From Phytoseiulus persimilis (Eukaryota; Arthropoda; Arachnida; Mesostigmata; Phytoseiidae): a DNA stretch of 64,000 nt. Every line of letters starts with the position of its first letter. Positions within the stretch are counted from its first letter, which is position 1. The notes under the pieces are model-generated. The model was not told the origin of the DNA and ran no database searches. It saw only the letters and a list, made by a program, of their open reading frames with translations. Where the stretch lies: assembly GCA_037576195.1 (NCBI GenBank), contig CM075103.1, positions 8,742,001-8,806,000 on the forward strand. Reading direction: 5' to 3'. Positions 11,717-22,605 of the stretch are shown here, in pieces. A program made the position numbers and the translations under genes.

Positions 11717-12080
11717 CAGGAACTTCGAAGAGTTCTGCAGGAGAATGCGGATCTGATAGCCATGAGCCGGATCCAACAATGTCTCCGGGGCGAGACGCTC
11801 GGTGACAGTATTCATCATTTGTCCATCGCAGATATCTTTTCATTCAGCCATGCCCCCATAGTGGACGTAGATCGTCGCAGTCGGATTCTAGACGTAGATG
11901 CCGGAGGTCTCCAGATCTGACTCAGTGTCTAGAGGAGCCACAAAACAACCTCGTTTCTCGGTCACAGGTATTTTCAACCCGCGAGGCCAATAGCGATGCG
12001 TGATTGTGCAGGGAAATCGAGCCCTCGTCTTTGTCCTCTTATGATCTCGTCCTTTCGCGAACCTATGTGCATCCTCATCA

Positions 12081-13390
12081 AGGGGCGTACCCAGCTCTTT
12101 TTTTTTGGGGGGGGGGCAAGGGTTGTGATGATGATGACGATGATGATCATCATCATGCCGTAGATGCTGAGGACCAGCGTATGACTTTGTGTGCTTTCTT
12201 GTGCGTATGTGCCTTGTGCTACGCTCATTGCAATTGAAACTATTGGAACGGTAGGGAAAGAGGCACGACTGCGATTCAGTGATATCTCTCCACAATTTAG
12301 AGGGAACCATTTAATTTATCACGTACACAACGCGTATTGGGAAGTCCGCATGGAAAAGAGTTTATAGGATAAGATCGAGCTTTCGTGAGCTGGCAGCGAG
12401 TAGTTCAACGACCTCCTCAACGGCGATCGCTGTGAGACCGTTGAGTCTCTCTTCTTTCGTGGAGGTTCGCAGGTGTATTTTCAGCATCTTCAGCACACTG
12501 AGAGTAGGTTCGGGAGTCGAAGTTGTCACCGGCAGTGTCGCGAAAATTTGGAGCAGCGTCGAGATTTTGGAATAGTCCTCCTCAGAGCTGCGGTTCATCG
12601 TCTCCAGTGCGCCTCGCGGTCGCTCCTCCTTCGGGATCTTCGTCCACTTCAGTTTCCAACGTTCGTATTCGCCCTCCATTGTACTCAAGCTACAACCCAG
12701 GTCGTTCTGATAGAATTCCGTCACATATTTGAGATCACCGAATTCACTATCCCCGATAATTCTCGGCACAATATATTGAATCTTCAGAGCTTCTTTTCTA
12801 CATTCCTCGAAGAGGCTAGCCATCTCGTTGATTAGTTCATAAAAGTATGGTATGTACAGTGAGACTCTGAAGAACTCTTCAACTGTTTGCGAGGAATGGT
12901 TCTCTCTGTTTCTCTGAACGTGGCACAATCTAGGGAGTTTGACGTCAATGTCCAGTTGAGAACAAATCGATTCGACCTGGCTGAAAATTCCGGCAAATAC
13001 TGCTCCAGCGTTTTCTCTTCGCTGCTGCAAAACAGACGTCATACTGTCGACGGTATCGAGTGCACCAAATATATCGAGTTCGGCGGACTGAAGATTTACT
13101 GACAGGGGGAGTATGAGTGACGAAAAGCTCTCTATGACGAGAAGGGCTGCCAAAAATCCGCACGAGCAAATCGAGGTTAGGAGCTTTTCGAGCACACTGA
13201 ATGCTCGATAGTCTGAAGGCTGAGTAAGTGGCGGAATTTCCGGCGAGCCGAATGTAGCGAGCTTTTCATGATGCAATTAACGTAGTTTTCGAACTCGTGG
13301 AGATGTTTCTGGTGAGACTGGATCCTCGCGCTATACTTTCATCCATCAACGTAGAATATAATCCACCTTTCCAGTATAATCGAGGAGTTT
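12081..13390 (-). mobile_element. hAT element B fragment, inserted in hAT A of unit 1
   Basis: The segment begins AGGGGCGTACCCAGC with T and G runs and has no counterpart in unit 2, where an unrelated 1.27 kb occupies the same place. It carries the minus-strand transposase frame 12362-13276. I could not see a matching right end near 13390, so the element is probably truncated. Confidence 0.55.
12362..13276 (-). pseudogene. hAT-family transposase C-terminal part (ZMYM1/THAP12-like)
   Basis: A 304-codon open frame. The order of motifs fits the C-terminal half of hAT transposases related to ZMYM1 and THAP12-like proteins: LDVxxA-type segment (AELDIFGALDTVDS), VKLPRLCHVQRNR, EEFFRVSLYIPYF, YVTEFYQNDL, EGEYERWKLKW, IPKEERPRGALE, then the dimerisation region ILATLPV-like (IFATLPVTTST), LKMLKIHLRTS and EERLNGL. 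The usual ERSFS is replaced by EPTLS. There is no N-terminal zinc finger or first catalytic part in the window, so this is a remnant. Confidence 0.75.
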
Positions 13391-13734
13391 TGGGGGCGGG
13401 CACGGGACATCATCGTCAATTGACAAGAATGTCCCGAGATTTTGACTTGGAACCAGATCGGAATTCGTTTGGTCTCTTTGTTCGAAATTGTCGTTCGCTC
13501 CAAATGATGATCCGTTTTCCTCCAAGCTTGCGCCTCCTGATGCGGTTCTCGGAGGCGGTCTCAGAGTCACTCGTCAGGGGCCGTCAGAATAATATCTGAG
13601 CGTAGCTTCACGAGGGTCGCGCGAAGTACTCAGTCTCTGAGACTGTTGAAGACTTGCTCTACAGTGGATTCACGCACCACAACCCATCGTTAGCCAACAT
13701 TGCCGCAAGGAGGGGTGACGAGTATGGAAGGGAG

Positions 13735-14395
13735 AGTACGACTATCGATGCCCTAGAGAGGTCAAAAAGTCAAAGTGTCAAAAAATCCTCGAGGAACGTC
13801 ACCTGGACGAGGCCACTACTTAGAGGGATGGGAAATCGAGGGAATGTTGAAGGGGAGTCCGACGAATAAACCTACGAGACTTATATGCTTTTTGATTGGA
13901 AATTGAGGACAGGATTATCGAATAGCCAGAGCAGCAACTCAATCTACAGAGTGCACAGCGAGTGGCGCTCACACTGCTCACAGCATGGAGGATTTCGACG
14001 CCTGAATTCGAGAGGAGTCTGAGTGATTTGAGTCCATGAACATAGATCATTAAGTCTCCCGGTTGTTTCCCGGGATCGTCATTGCGCAAGCAGGGGCGCT
14101 CCTGATATATCTGAGTCTTTGACACGGGAATCGTTGTACGAGAAGCGTTTTCCTTGGGATTATTATCCTGGGTACTTGAGCTCCATCGACACTGAATGGC
14201 CGACAATCGTCGGCGGGGATGAGGTAAGCATGAACAGAGGTGCAGCCGCACTGTCGAGCTATTCCGGTGTCGAAGTGCTCGTAGTCCGGGTTCGAGATTA
14301 GCTTCTTCTGCGGAGTCTTCCTGTCATTGCCTTCACAGACTGCGCCGTGATTCCGTTGAAGCCTTGGGTCCTTCTCGCTCGCCTCGACGGTCACC
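13735..14395. other. Unit 1/unit 2 divergence and shared minus-strand frames
   Basis: 13735-14005 is not shared with unit 2, which has the right end of hAT A at this point. 14005-14395 matches 23287-23677. Minus-strand frames there (14050-14394, 23096-23677) stay open in both copies but show no recognisable domain. Confidence 0.4.
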
Positions 14396-14525
14396 GCCGC
14401 GCTGCACGCGGCCTACTTGGATGACCAGCCGGCCTTTGGCCGACTTTAATCGGCCTCGCTTCGCACGGTTGGACTGCGCTCCCTGGCATTGGGGCACTTT
14501 GCTCTCTCTTCATTAGGTCAGTAAC
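14395..14525 (+). repeat. Leader repeat of the minisatellite
   Basis: This matches 23680-23815 directly and 35405-35527 in reverse. In all three places it stands next to 45-bp-type repeats. It contains a short hairpin sequence, CGGCCTTTGGCCG. The constant pairing suggests that leader and minisatellite are parts of one larger mobile or duplicated element. Confidence 0.6.
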
Positions 14526-14559
14526 ATTCCTGAGACTATCTTTTCATTCGACTGATTAG

Positions 14560-14935
14560 TTGCAGTTGTTATGGTCAGATGGACTCCGCAATCAACTCCT
14601 TAGAATCCGAATACTATGGTCAGGCCAATCCCGGAATCACTCTCGTAGAGCCCTGAAAGAATGGTCAGACTGACCCCCGAATCAGTTCCATAACTTCAAG
14701 AAGGATGGTCAGATCGACTCCGGAATCACCTCCACGGACCTCGGAGAGTATGGTCGGATCGACGCCGTAATCACCTGTTCAGATTCCGGAAAGATGGTCA
14801 GATCGACCCGGGAATAACCTCTATAGACATCAAAAGCATGGTCATATGGCGACCGGAATCACTTTCTCAGACCCAGAAAAGTATAATCAGATTGGTCCCG
14901 GAATCACCTCTGTATATTCCAGAAAGGGTGCGAAC
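14560..14935 (+). repeat. Diverged 45-bp-type repeats
   Basis: About eight units with core ATGGTCAGATCGACTCC and GGAATCACCTCC. The core matches the reverse complement of the homogeneous array at 30.6-35.4 kb, but units vary in length (45-50 bp) and sequence. The counterpart in the next unit is 23850-24205. Confidence 0.7.
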
Positions 14936-14974
14936 GAACTGACAGCCGAAGCCGATCACATATAGTTAGAACCC

Positions 14975-15275
14975 GCCGGGTTCGTTATCTGGCAGGTTCA
15001 TTACCTGCCTGGCTCGTCCTCTGGTAAGTTCGTTATCTGCCAAGATTATTGTTAGCCATAGATTCAGAGTAGATTAAGAGATGCCAATATTAAGATTGCC
15101 AAGTTATCTGATGAGTTCGTTTTCTGCTGAGCTCGTTATCTGCCAAGTCCGTTATCGGTCAGGTTCCTTATGCGGGAAGTTCGTTATCTGATGAGGTCTT
15201 TATCTGCCAAGTCCGTTCTCTGTCAGGTTCCTTATGCGGGAAGTTCGTTATCTGATGAGGTCTTTATCTGCAGAA
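14975..15275 (+). repeat. Short tandem repeats around GTTCGTTATCTGCCAAG
   Basis: An 18-19 bp motif, roughly AGTTCGTTATCTGCCA, recurs with variation. A longer segment of about 62 bp is repeated once within 15157-15275. The copy at 24268-24512 lacks that extra duplication, so the array has changed length since the unit was duplicated. Confidence 0.6.
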
Positions 15276-15582
15276 TCTCAGGCGCCCATGCCGGCCGGCT
15301 GCACGGTGAGATTTTCGAATGAAAGAGAGTGAGAGCTATCAAGCGAAGTAGAATCAGTGGAAGCATCCCGGCGCTGGACCGCGAGATTCATGATGTTTTA
15401 CTTTACTACGAATATGCCGCCCCTGATTCTCTTCTGCTGCGAGCAATCAGGTCAGCGATTCCCACGCTAACCAGTTTCGATTGTTCTCCCGAGGGCCATG
15501 CGCACGTACCTTTCTCAGTAAACCTTACTTTGTAGGTAGCTCGTCTCTAATTGCATCCGGGTCAAACGACAGAGGGTATAAC

Positions 15583-16739
15583 TAGGCTTTGCCACGGTTA
15601 TTTAACCGCGGTTAGTAACCGCAATTATCGCAAATATTCCGCGGTTTTTGACCGCAATAACCGCGAGCGAATTGCGGTTATAACCGCATTCAACCGCAAT
15701 TTCCCGAAACGTATGATTTTCTAAGAAGGCGTCGTGTCTGATGAGCGTACTCTGGCTGGGGATATGGAATTGGACGCCAGGAATTGAAGATAAATGAATC
15801 GGGTCTGGAACTGTGGCATCTTGTGTGACGAGCCCCGTTAAGCGAAGTTCGCACACGCTTCCGAAAGCCGGACCCGGCTAGCAATCATACCTGGACTTAT
15901 CACTCATCAGGTGCAGCCTCTCCATGTCCCCATGAGCTCTACGCATCTGGTAGGATCAAGAAACACAGCACAGCGGAAGTAGCTATCGTGTGGGTCGATA
16001 GAAGAATCGCGATGAAGTCTTACAAGAAAACCGGGACCTCTCATGCACTGGTCGGAACCGAGAACATACGCCCTTTCTGAAGACCGCAACAATGCTATCG
16101 AAGCCAGGAGCAGTATTTGGAGTCAGACAAAAATTGGAAGCAGCTCAGAAGACGACCTCGAGGATTCCCAATAGAAAACAACTAGAGAATCAGGACGTTG
16201 AATTTACGTGAGTCATCCCAACTCAACAAAGAAGCATGCCTTTGGGCACTCTTTGCTCGTAAAAACGTGCAGAAATCGGCGCCAGTCCCACATTTCAGAG
16301 TTTGCAACACTTCCTCAGCGGATCGTGAGGAGTTGTAACAAACGAGTCTTTATGAGACGTGTTTTGAGATGTCGTTGTATCCGTTTATAATGGAACCTTC
16401 TTTCTCATGGAAGAGAAGAAACTTCCTGGAAATCATACAAAGTTTTCTCTCATGTGGAAACTTTTCCCTGGGGAGGATATGGAGGAGTTGTGGTATCTCT
16501 CCTCCGTCTTCGGCTATGACTCGTTTCAATATTATCAGGCGTGAAAACGATGGTATCGGTGAAGGATCTGTTCGGGATCATGTCTCCGGGCACTCTCCCA
16601 AATAACCGCGGTTATTTGCGGTTATAACCGCGGTTTTCGGTCCTAATTTTGCGGTTAACCGCCATTGCGGTGATTGATTTGCGGTTATCGGTTGACCGTA
16701 ACCGCGGATATTTAGAAATGCGGTTAATTGCAAAGCCTA
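15583..16739. mobile_element. Nonautonomous hAT element C (copy in unit 2 upstream block)
   Basis: The ends are TAGGCTTTGC and its reverse complement GCAAAGCCTA, flanked on both sides by GGTATAAC (15575-15582 and 16740-16747), an 8-bp duplication typical of hAT. Both subterminal regions are packed with palindromic AACCGCGGTT and TTGCGGTTA motifs. The interior of about 0.9 kb encodes no recognisable transposase. In copies 1 and 2 of the gene the same position is uninterrupted. Confidence 0.85.
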
Positions 16740-16764
16740 GGTATAACCCACTCACTCTCCCAGT

Positions 16765-16820
16765 AACACCCCATATAAGCATCCTCCACACCGGAATAAA
16801 CTACTCTTCACCTGTACGCC
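16765..16820 (+). promoter_or_regulatory. TATA promoter of gene copy 3
   Basis: TATAAG lies at 16774-16779, only 26 bp downstream of the hAT C duplication. The insertion therefore changed everything upstream of the core promoter while leaving the box, leader and donor (16973) intact. Confidence 0.6.
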
Positions 16821-17207
16821 GATCCATCTTCTCATTGTTGCCGTATCAGCGTCCGCGAGTTGAAACTGCCTGTGCACGGAGCCGTCTACTTGGTGTGGCA
16901 CTGAAGACGAATTTCCTCTTCAACACGTCAGCAGTACCTTTGTTTGTTCCGAGCAACGCCTGCGGATCTTCGGTAAGTTCAACAGTATAGTATGCAGTGA
17001 ACAGTCATTTCTTTATGTTCTTCCCATCGTCTCCAAAGCACCGAATTCCTCATGATATCAGCAGCCGACAGTGATAAGCTCGTCATCCTCGTAACGGATC
17101 AAACAGACTTCGATACACCTCCTTTCACCTTCCTTTCTTTCAGGCTTCCTGATCGCTTGTTGAGAGATCTCCCTCTGTTCATTCTTCTAGACCCAAATCT
17201 AGGCCAC

Positions 17208-18551
17208 ATGGCGGAGGTTCAAAACCAAGATGCGACGAAGCGAAGTGTTGAACACTCGGTGGAGGGAGATCCGGCCGAATTCCGCGCCGAATCCCCGGAC
17301 GACAGTCCCTCCGAAGATGAGTGCAGAGTATCAAAATATCTCTTCATCGATAAGTTGTTGAGATTCGTAACGAAATACTGCACGAGAATCGAACATTCGG
17401 GCTGCCTCGAGGCATGGACTTTCTTCCGCAGCATGGACGATCCCAACATGGTTTGCCCCGAAGAGTGCCCGGAAGTGAAAGTCAGCCGAATGTTGGCTCT
17501 TCACGAAGAACTCGCACTCGTGTATCTCTCCAAGTCCGTCGAGTCATTTCCCGAAGAAGTGGCTTCAACGTTCGAGCTCCTTGAAGCGTCTCGGTTCGAA
17601 AGACTAAACCCGAGGAATCGCTTGGCCAGCTGCTCACGGCTGAAGTATTTCCGGATGGCTCAGAGCATACGGAACAAGCAGGGAATCTCACGCAGAAATT
17701 CCGCTAAGCAATGTTTCGACTCAATCGAAGACATCACGAAACTGGAGGAAGCACTTGCGCAGGATGATCCGGTGGAATTCATGCTCCAGTGCGTTGCTCT
17801 GTCGGAGGATGTATCGATTGACAGCATGTACGAATACACAAATACTCACCGGCAGCTGGCATCGTTCCATCGGGAAATTTCCCGCATGGGCAGGGTCTGC
17901 CAACGCTGCGAATACGCATATGCTGGACACTTCGAAAATCTGAGTTACGGCGGTGAGAACATACCCACGTGGTCCGAGCTGGAATCGTACCTAAAACTAC
18001 CGTTTCCATTATTCTCACCAGCAATTGGACATCTATTTCGCGTTGATGTCCCTCGCGAGAAGCTCGACGAGGCTCTAAATGTAGTTTTAAACCACCTTGT
18101 GCAATGCTTCCGTCCGCTGACGCGTCGACAACTCCTCGGGGCTTACCCTGAGTCGCAAGACATCTTGCCAAGGTATGTGAATGCAGTTGTCAACGGGTTG
18201 CTGCTGCTCCTCGAAAGAGGCGCCAACTTGATGTTCAGTGCGCCGAACGAATCAGTTCAAAGTCATCAGTCGTCTCTTGGGGCGCTCGTCGAGCTGCTGG
18301 AGCTGGTCCCCTCTTTCCCGATGGTGGAGCTAGCGCCCTATATCTGTTGCCCGCTGATTTGGAAGGGAAATCGACTCGGATTCGCTTCTTTCCGACCGGC
18401 TCCGCTCTCGTGCCTTGCCGCCCGAAATGTCCCTATTTCGACACCGTCTTCGAGAATCCCGAAAAGACTGCGCTCTTGGCTCAAACTGCATCAGATTCTG
18501 CAAGGGCAGGTCGGATATTACAGAACTGCAGCTTGCTGTGATTGGAGGTAG
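17208..18551 (+). CDS. Tandem family protein, copy 3 (unrecognised, 447 aa)
   Basis: Full-length copy with the same start context and stop. The frame stays open upstream to 17052 because the 171-bp intron (16973-17143) happens to lack stops, but that part is intronic. Residue changes shared only with copy 4 include ERLNPRNRLASCSRL in place of ERRNPRNRLARGLRL near residues 135-150 and the intron form, which pairs copies 3 and 4. No function can be named. Confidence 0.7.
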   Translation: MAEVQNQDATKRSVEHSVEGDPAEFRAESPDDSPSEDECRVSKYLFIDKLLRFVTKYCTRIEHSGCLEAWTFFRSMDDPNMVCPEECPEVKVSRMLALHEELALVYLSKSVESFPEEVASTFELLEASRFERLNPRNRLASCSRLKYFRMAQSIRNKQGISRRNSAKQCFDSIEDITKLEEALAQDDPVEFMLQCVALSEDVSIDSMYEYTNTHRQLASFHREISRMGRVCQRCEYAYAGHFENLSYGGENIPTWSELESYLKLPFPLFSPAIGHLFRVDVPREKLDEALNVVLNHLVQCFRPLTRRQLLGAYPESQDILPRYVNAVVNGLLLLLERGANLMFSAPNESVQSHQSSLGALVELLELVPSFPMVELAPYICCPLIWKGNRLGFASFRPAPLSCLAARNVPISTPSSRIPKRLRSWLKLHQILQGQVGYYRTAACCDWR

Positions 18552-19355
18552 GACCCTGTGTGAGTCGTATCCTTTGGATGATCTCGACCCCCGAGATGCG
18601 CTGCTTCTTAAGAACAAAGCTCCGTCGGGATCACCGAATTCCGCGAGATGAACGTTGACGGAAGCTTCGATAAGTTGGTCCGATCCCGGGGGACTACAAG
18701 CCTGTCGGATGTGAAGGAATACATAATCAAATAAAAAGGACTCAATGATGGAATGTGGAATTCTGAATACGAGCCTCGACTTGTTCGAGAAAGAACCGTC
18801 ACGAATATTAGTAAACCTCATTCCGGTTGTTCGTCGGTGAGTAGCGCAATGGTTCCCTGGAAGTCTCCGATAATATTGGAAGGGTTGGACTATTTTCTAC
18901 AATGATGTACCAAAACGTTCCGCAAAGATTCAGGCTCATCAGGAATTCCTCGCCCCGTAATAAAAAGCTGGGGACGCTCCTGACTGTCAGTTGGGAAGCC
19001 TTGCCTGGGTCGAGCTCCAGGCGAGACGAGAACCGTATTAGAGGTTGCTTGGCTCGTGGATGTCCAGAAGTGTACTCGTCATTCCACCTGCCAAGGGAGA
19101 AATGATCATCTCAGAATACAAAGACAACAACTTTATCTAGAGAGTCAACTACCAGGGCTTAGCGTAGTCTCGTAGAAATCAGAGACCGAGTTGTTTCCGA
19201 CCGAGGCTGACCTCTTCGCTGAGGGAGTGACTTCGAGTACTGAACACAAGTGACTCGACAGAAGAGGCAGCGAGATTTTTGCGGCAGGAGGACATCTTCA
19301 CCGCGGGTCAGGCGAAGACATCGACGTTCGGGAAGGAACCGTTCTTAACGAGGAA

Positions 19356-19607
19356 TCAGAAGGAGGATGGTAGAAGCGCGGTGGGAGGCCACCCGAACCC
19401 GACAAGAAACCCACAGCTCACCATGTCTGCGCTCAGGTATCCAATGTACATTGTACACATGAAGATTTGCACGTAATAGAACGGTTGAGGAACACATCGA
19501 TCATCAATGTCGAAGATCACCGCGAGGATAGCCGCTGATCGGTCGAACGAGAATGTCGCGAAACCTCGCGGACCTGTACCTACGAAAATCAGTTTTCGAG
19601 AGCTCAT
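19356..19607 (-). CDS. Conserved minus-strand frame downstream of copy 3
   Basis: Counterpart of 10072-10323, 83 codons, with only a few residue changes and the same possible donor after YIGYLSADM. See the unit 1 copy for its hydrophobic stretches. No family recognised. Confidence 0.25.
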   Translation of the reverse strand: MSSRKLIFVGTGPRGFATFSFDRSAAILAVIFDIDDRCVPQPFYYVQIFMCTMYIGYLSADMVSCGFLVGFGWPPTALLPSSF

Positions 19608-20237
19608 TTATTGGAAACACTCATCAGAGCCCCGGGTTCTTGATGCCCTCCAACGAATCGAGCGCGGATTGAGAGCGCGATCCATTGTCGGCGGAAGGAA
19701 TCCTTATGATGCCCTTTCCAGACAATGTGTGGCGGTCTGTTCGCGGATTAGTTGGGATTGAACGCTGAATAACATCGGTGCTGTACAGAACTCCGATGAT
19801 CGACATGGAATTATTCCTGTCTTGAGTAGAGCTTGGGAGTTCAGGCGGTACGCCTCAACCGCCTAAATTTAGACGAAACCCAGGCTCCACCTAAGTTCTC
19901 GAGCCGCCTAGGTGGTACCTCAGACACCTGAATTCGACCTAAAACGCCTGAATTTCACCTGGAATGCTGAAAGTTCCCTGAGTTCCCACCTAAAATGCCT
20001 TGATTCCACGTTGCCCAGACGACCTTCACCTCCGTTCGAACGTACGATTTCGCGAGGAAGGCTTCCCCTTTCTTGCAGAATGCTGTATTTGACTTCGGAT
20101 ATCCATTTCGCGCCAGTCCGCTTTCACGGATTCTCGACGAATTAATCTTCTGAATGAATACGAGCTTGGTCTTTGTCAGCTCGATCCAGCTCTTGATCAT
20201 CCGAGTAAAGTGAGAACCAGAACATGAGAGCCACCGA

Positions 20238-21001
20238 GTGTGTCATCGATACACTGATGATCGCGGAAGTTTCCGTTTGCAAACATTTCATGGCAGTTTC
20301 GTCAGACTCATACTGACTCGATACCTCGTGCGACTTGCTGCTCGTACCAAGAACCTCTTCGGCAATCAAAGTTTGGAAGACAGCGAAGACAAATGGAGTT
20401 CAAAAAGGTCAGGTCGAGGCTGCTCAGCAGAAGTACTTCAGCCTTACGTTGCGGGGTCGCATATGAAGAAAGCTGCCGTAGTCTCAGAAATCCTCTTCCC
20501 CGAGGTGATCCATTTGAGATGCGTAGTTCATGAAGTCCACAGGGTTCGCGAAGGGATCCGAGAACGATTCCCGAAGGCGGACAACCCTATTACGTACGGG
20601 AAGGAAGTTTTCCGTAAAACCATATAGGATTTCCGAAAAGGATTCAGAAATTCCGGTCAGTCGCGCCGAATACGCCTCCCCCTCCACATCCAGTTGAAAC
20701 TCGTTGGGGCACTTGGATTTCAGCCACTCTCTACCATGCAGAGCACTTCGACGTGATATGCTGCGTCCTCCAACAGCTCGGTAGTGCCCATGCAGCCGCC
20801 ATCGGTCGTATGCAGACAGTCATGTGCGACTCTGGTCTGAAGTCGAGTCTGGCATTCATCGCAAGAAACTTCTCGCATCTTCCGGAATTCATAAGGAGGC
20901 TCGAGTGCACAGCTCAGTCCCTCGGTGGCACCATAAAAATCTTGGAAAGCGTCCTCAAATGCATCCAGTCGGAGACGGGACCAAAAGCTGCACCGATATA
21001 A
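20238..21001 (+). pseudogene. hAT A transposase remnant, unit 2
   Basis: Same pieces as in unit 1 (20238-20627 and 20753-21001), separated by the same disruptions. The decay therefore happened before the 9.25-kb duplication, or the copies have been homogenised since. CGGBP1-related hAT by motif pattern. Confidence 0.6.
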
Positions 21002-21331
21002 CAGGAACTTCGAAGAGTTCTGCAGGAGAATGCGGAGCTGATAGCAATGAGCCGGTGACAGTATTTATCATTTGTCCATCGCAGATATCTTTTCATTCAG
21101 CCATGCCCCCATAGTGGACGTAGATCGTCGCAGTCGGATTCTAGACGTAGATGCCGAAGGTTTCCAGATCTGACTCAGTGTCCAGAGGAGCCACAATACA
21201 ACCTCGTTTCCCGGTCGCTGGTATTTTCAACCCGCGTGGCCAATAGCGATGCGTGATTGTGCAGGGAAATCGAGCCCTCGTCTCTGTCCTCTTATGATCT
21301 CGTCCTCTCGCGAACCTATGTGCATCCTCAT

Positions 21332-22605
21332 CCTCAATAATGTTTGATATTTTTACCAAACGCTCCCACCAAGACTAAGTCCCCGAAATGGCCGAGTAAG
21401 CGATCGCCAGAACGGCGGAATGTGAGAGGGGCTTCAAAGAGCGCCCCGGGGACCGGAACAACGGTGAGCACCCATTACCGCGAGAACCCGTTGCCGCGAC
21501 AACCCGTTAACGCGGAAACCCCTCACCGCGTAATCATTATAAGAACACAAGTGGATCTTTGGCCGCTTTGGCTCAAGATTCCCGGGATGCGATACCTAAG
21601 GCAACACGATGAAGCTCTCCGTGAAAAAAGAGTTGATGGAACATGTAACAGCGATTGAGCTTCCAGTGCTTGACGAAGGATTCATCAATTGAAGTCCGTC
21701 TTTTTTTCCGTCGTCGAGGTCCTAAAACGAGGTCGATACAAAGTTGAGACGTCCGTGGACTGTCCTCTTCGGAATATTGCACGGAGAACCGTTGAACTAG
21801 TTCTATACCCGCTCAGCTCCATGCACAGCCACAGGCTTTTCCGTCTCTCGGCACTTCTCCCCGTTTTCTGAATCCGGTACGGCACAACTCGTCGCTGGGA
21901 TGAATCTTCGCCGGACAACTCGTCGTCGGACAACTCGTCGCTGGGATGAATCTTCGCCAGGGAACTCGTCGCCGACGACTCGGCGTCAGCGGCTAGTCGC
22001 GGGACAACTCTTCGCCAACCAACTCGACGGCAGGAACCCTCGGAATCCACGAGGAATCGATCACTGCAACGCGCAGAATGGAAAACAGTCAACCCACCTG
22101 GCGCTTCATTCGCAATTTTGACAGACGAACGAAATTAACTTCATCAGAATGCTAACTTCCGGTCTACTCTTTCGAAACCAGAAACCTGTGTCGAAGTTTT
22201 CCGTTTCTTCGATTCGACCTCCTTCGTTCCCAATTTCTTGGTCTGGTTCGTAGACACCTCGTCAGGATGTCGATTCAGTCGAATATCTGGCTCTGCGGCC
22301 GAATCATCGAAATCACGCTGCCTTTGATGAAACCCGAGCCCCGATGCAGGGCAACCCCAGAGGCCGAGTTGCCGATATTAGGCGATACTCAACGATAACG
22401 GCAGTTTCTGGTCTTCTACGGCGGAGCTAAGCTGGCGCTCCGAAAGAGGCGCGCACGGAATGGCGCCCATGTCACTGCGTCCCCTCCGCCGGTGATTTAA
22501 TGGACTGAAATGAGTGGTCGAGTCACCTCGGCGACGAGTTGTCCCGCGATGAGTCGCTTTAGCGCACGTTTACCTCGACGATCTCATCTTCGTGAGGTTC
22601 AACCG
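21332..22605. other. Unit-2-specific segment with short repeats
   Basis: This has no counterpart in unit 1. 21469-21530 repeats a motif near CCGCGACAACCCGTT about four times, and 21890-22030 repeats CAACTCGTCG with GGATGAATCTTCGCC. Minus-strand frame 21685-22092 covers the second array and is taken as repeat-driven. No gene recognised. Confidence 0.45.

Larger units (their letters stand above)
10543..13735 (+). mobile_element. hAT element A, unit 1 copy (right end lost)
   Basis: The left end starts TAGAGCTTGGGAGTTCAGG directly after GTCATGAG (10535-10542), the 8-bp duplication expected for hAT. Clusters of CGCCTAAA and CACCTAA motifs follow. The right end, present in unit 2 at 23120, is missing here; the sequence between about 13735 and 14005 differs between units. 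Inside lies a decayed transposase (10953-11716) and a later insertion (12081-13390). Confidence 0.75.
7216..14395 (+). repeat. Tandem segmental duplication, unit 1
   Basis: Gene, 3' flank and much of the following 5 kb match the next unit at a steady offset: 9293 bp at the gene and near 9600, about 9284 bp at 10-11.5 kb, about 9214 bp near 13.4 kb. The small changes in offset reflect indels. Two stretches do not match the other unit: 12081-13390 and about 13735-14005. Confidence 0.85.

Noticed and set aside
14975..15275. CRISPR-like array of regular short repeats
   Set aside because: The motif varies, spacers are not unique or of equal length, and the setting is eukaryotic; it is a degenerate tandem repeat.
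17052..17207. N-terminal extension of gene copy 3 (and 26272-26427 in copy 4)
   Set aside because: This stretch overlaps the 5' intron and its acceptor; copies 1 and 2 do not have the same extension.
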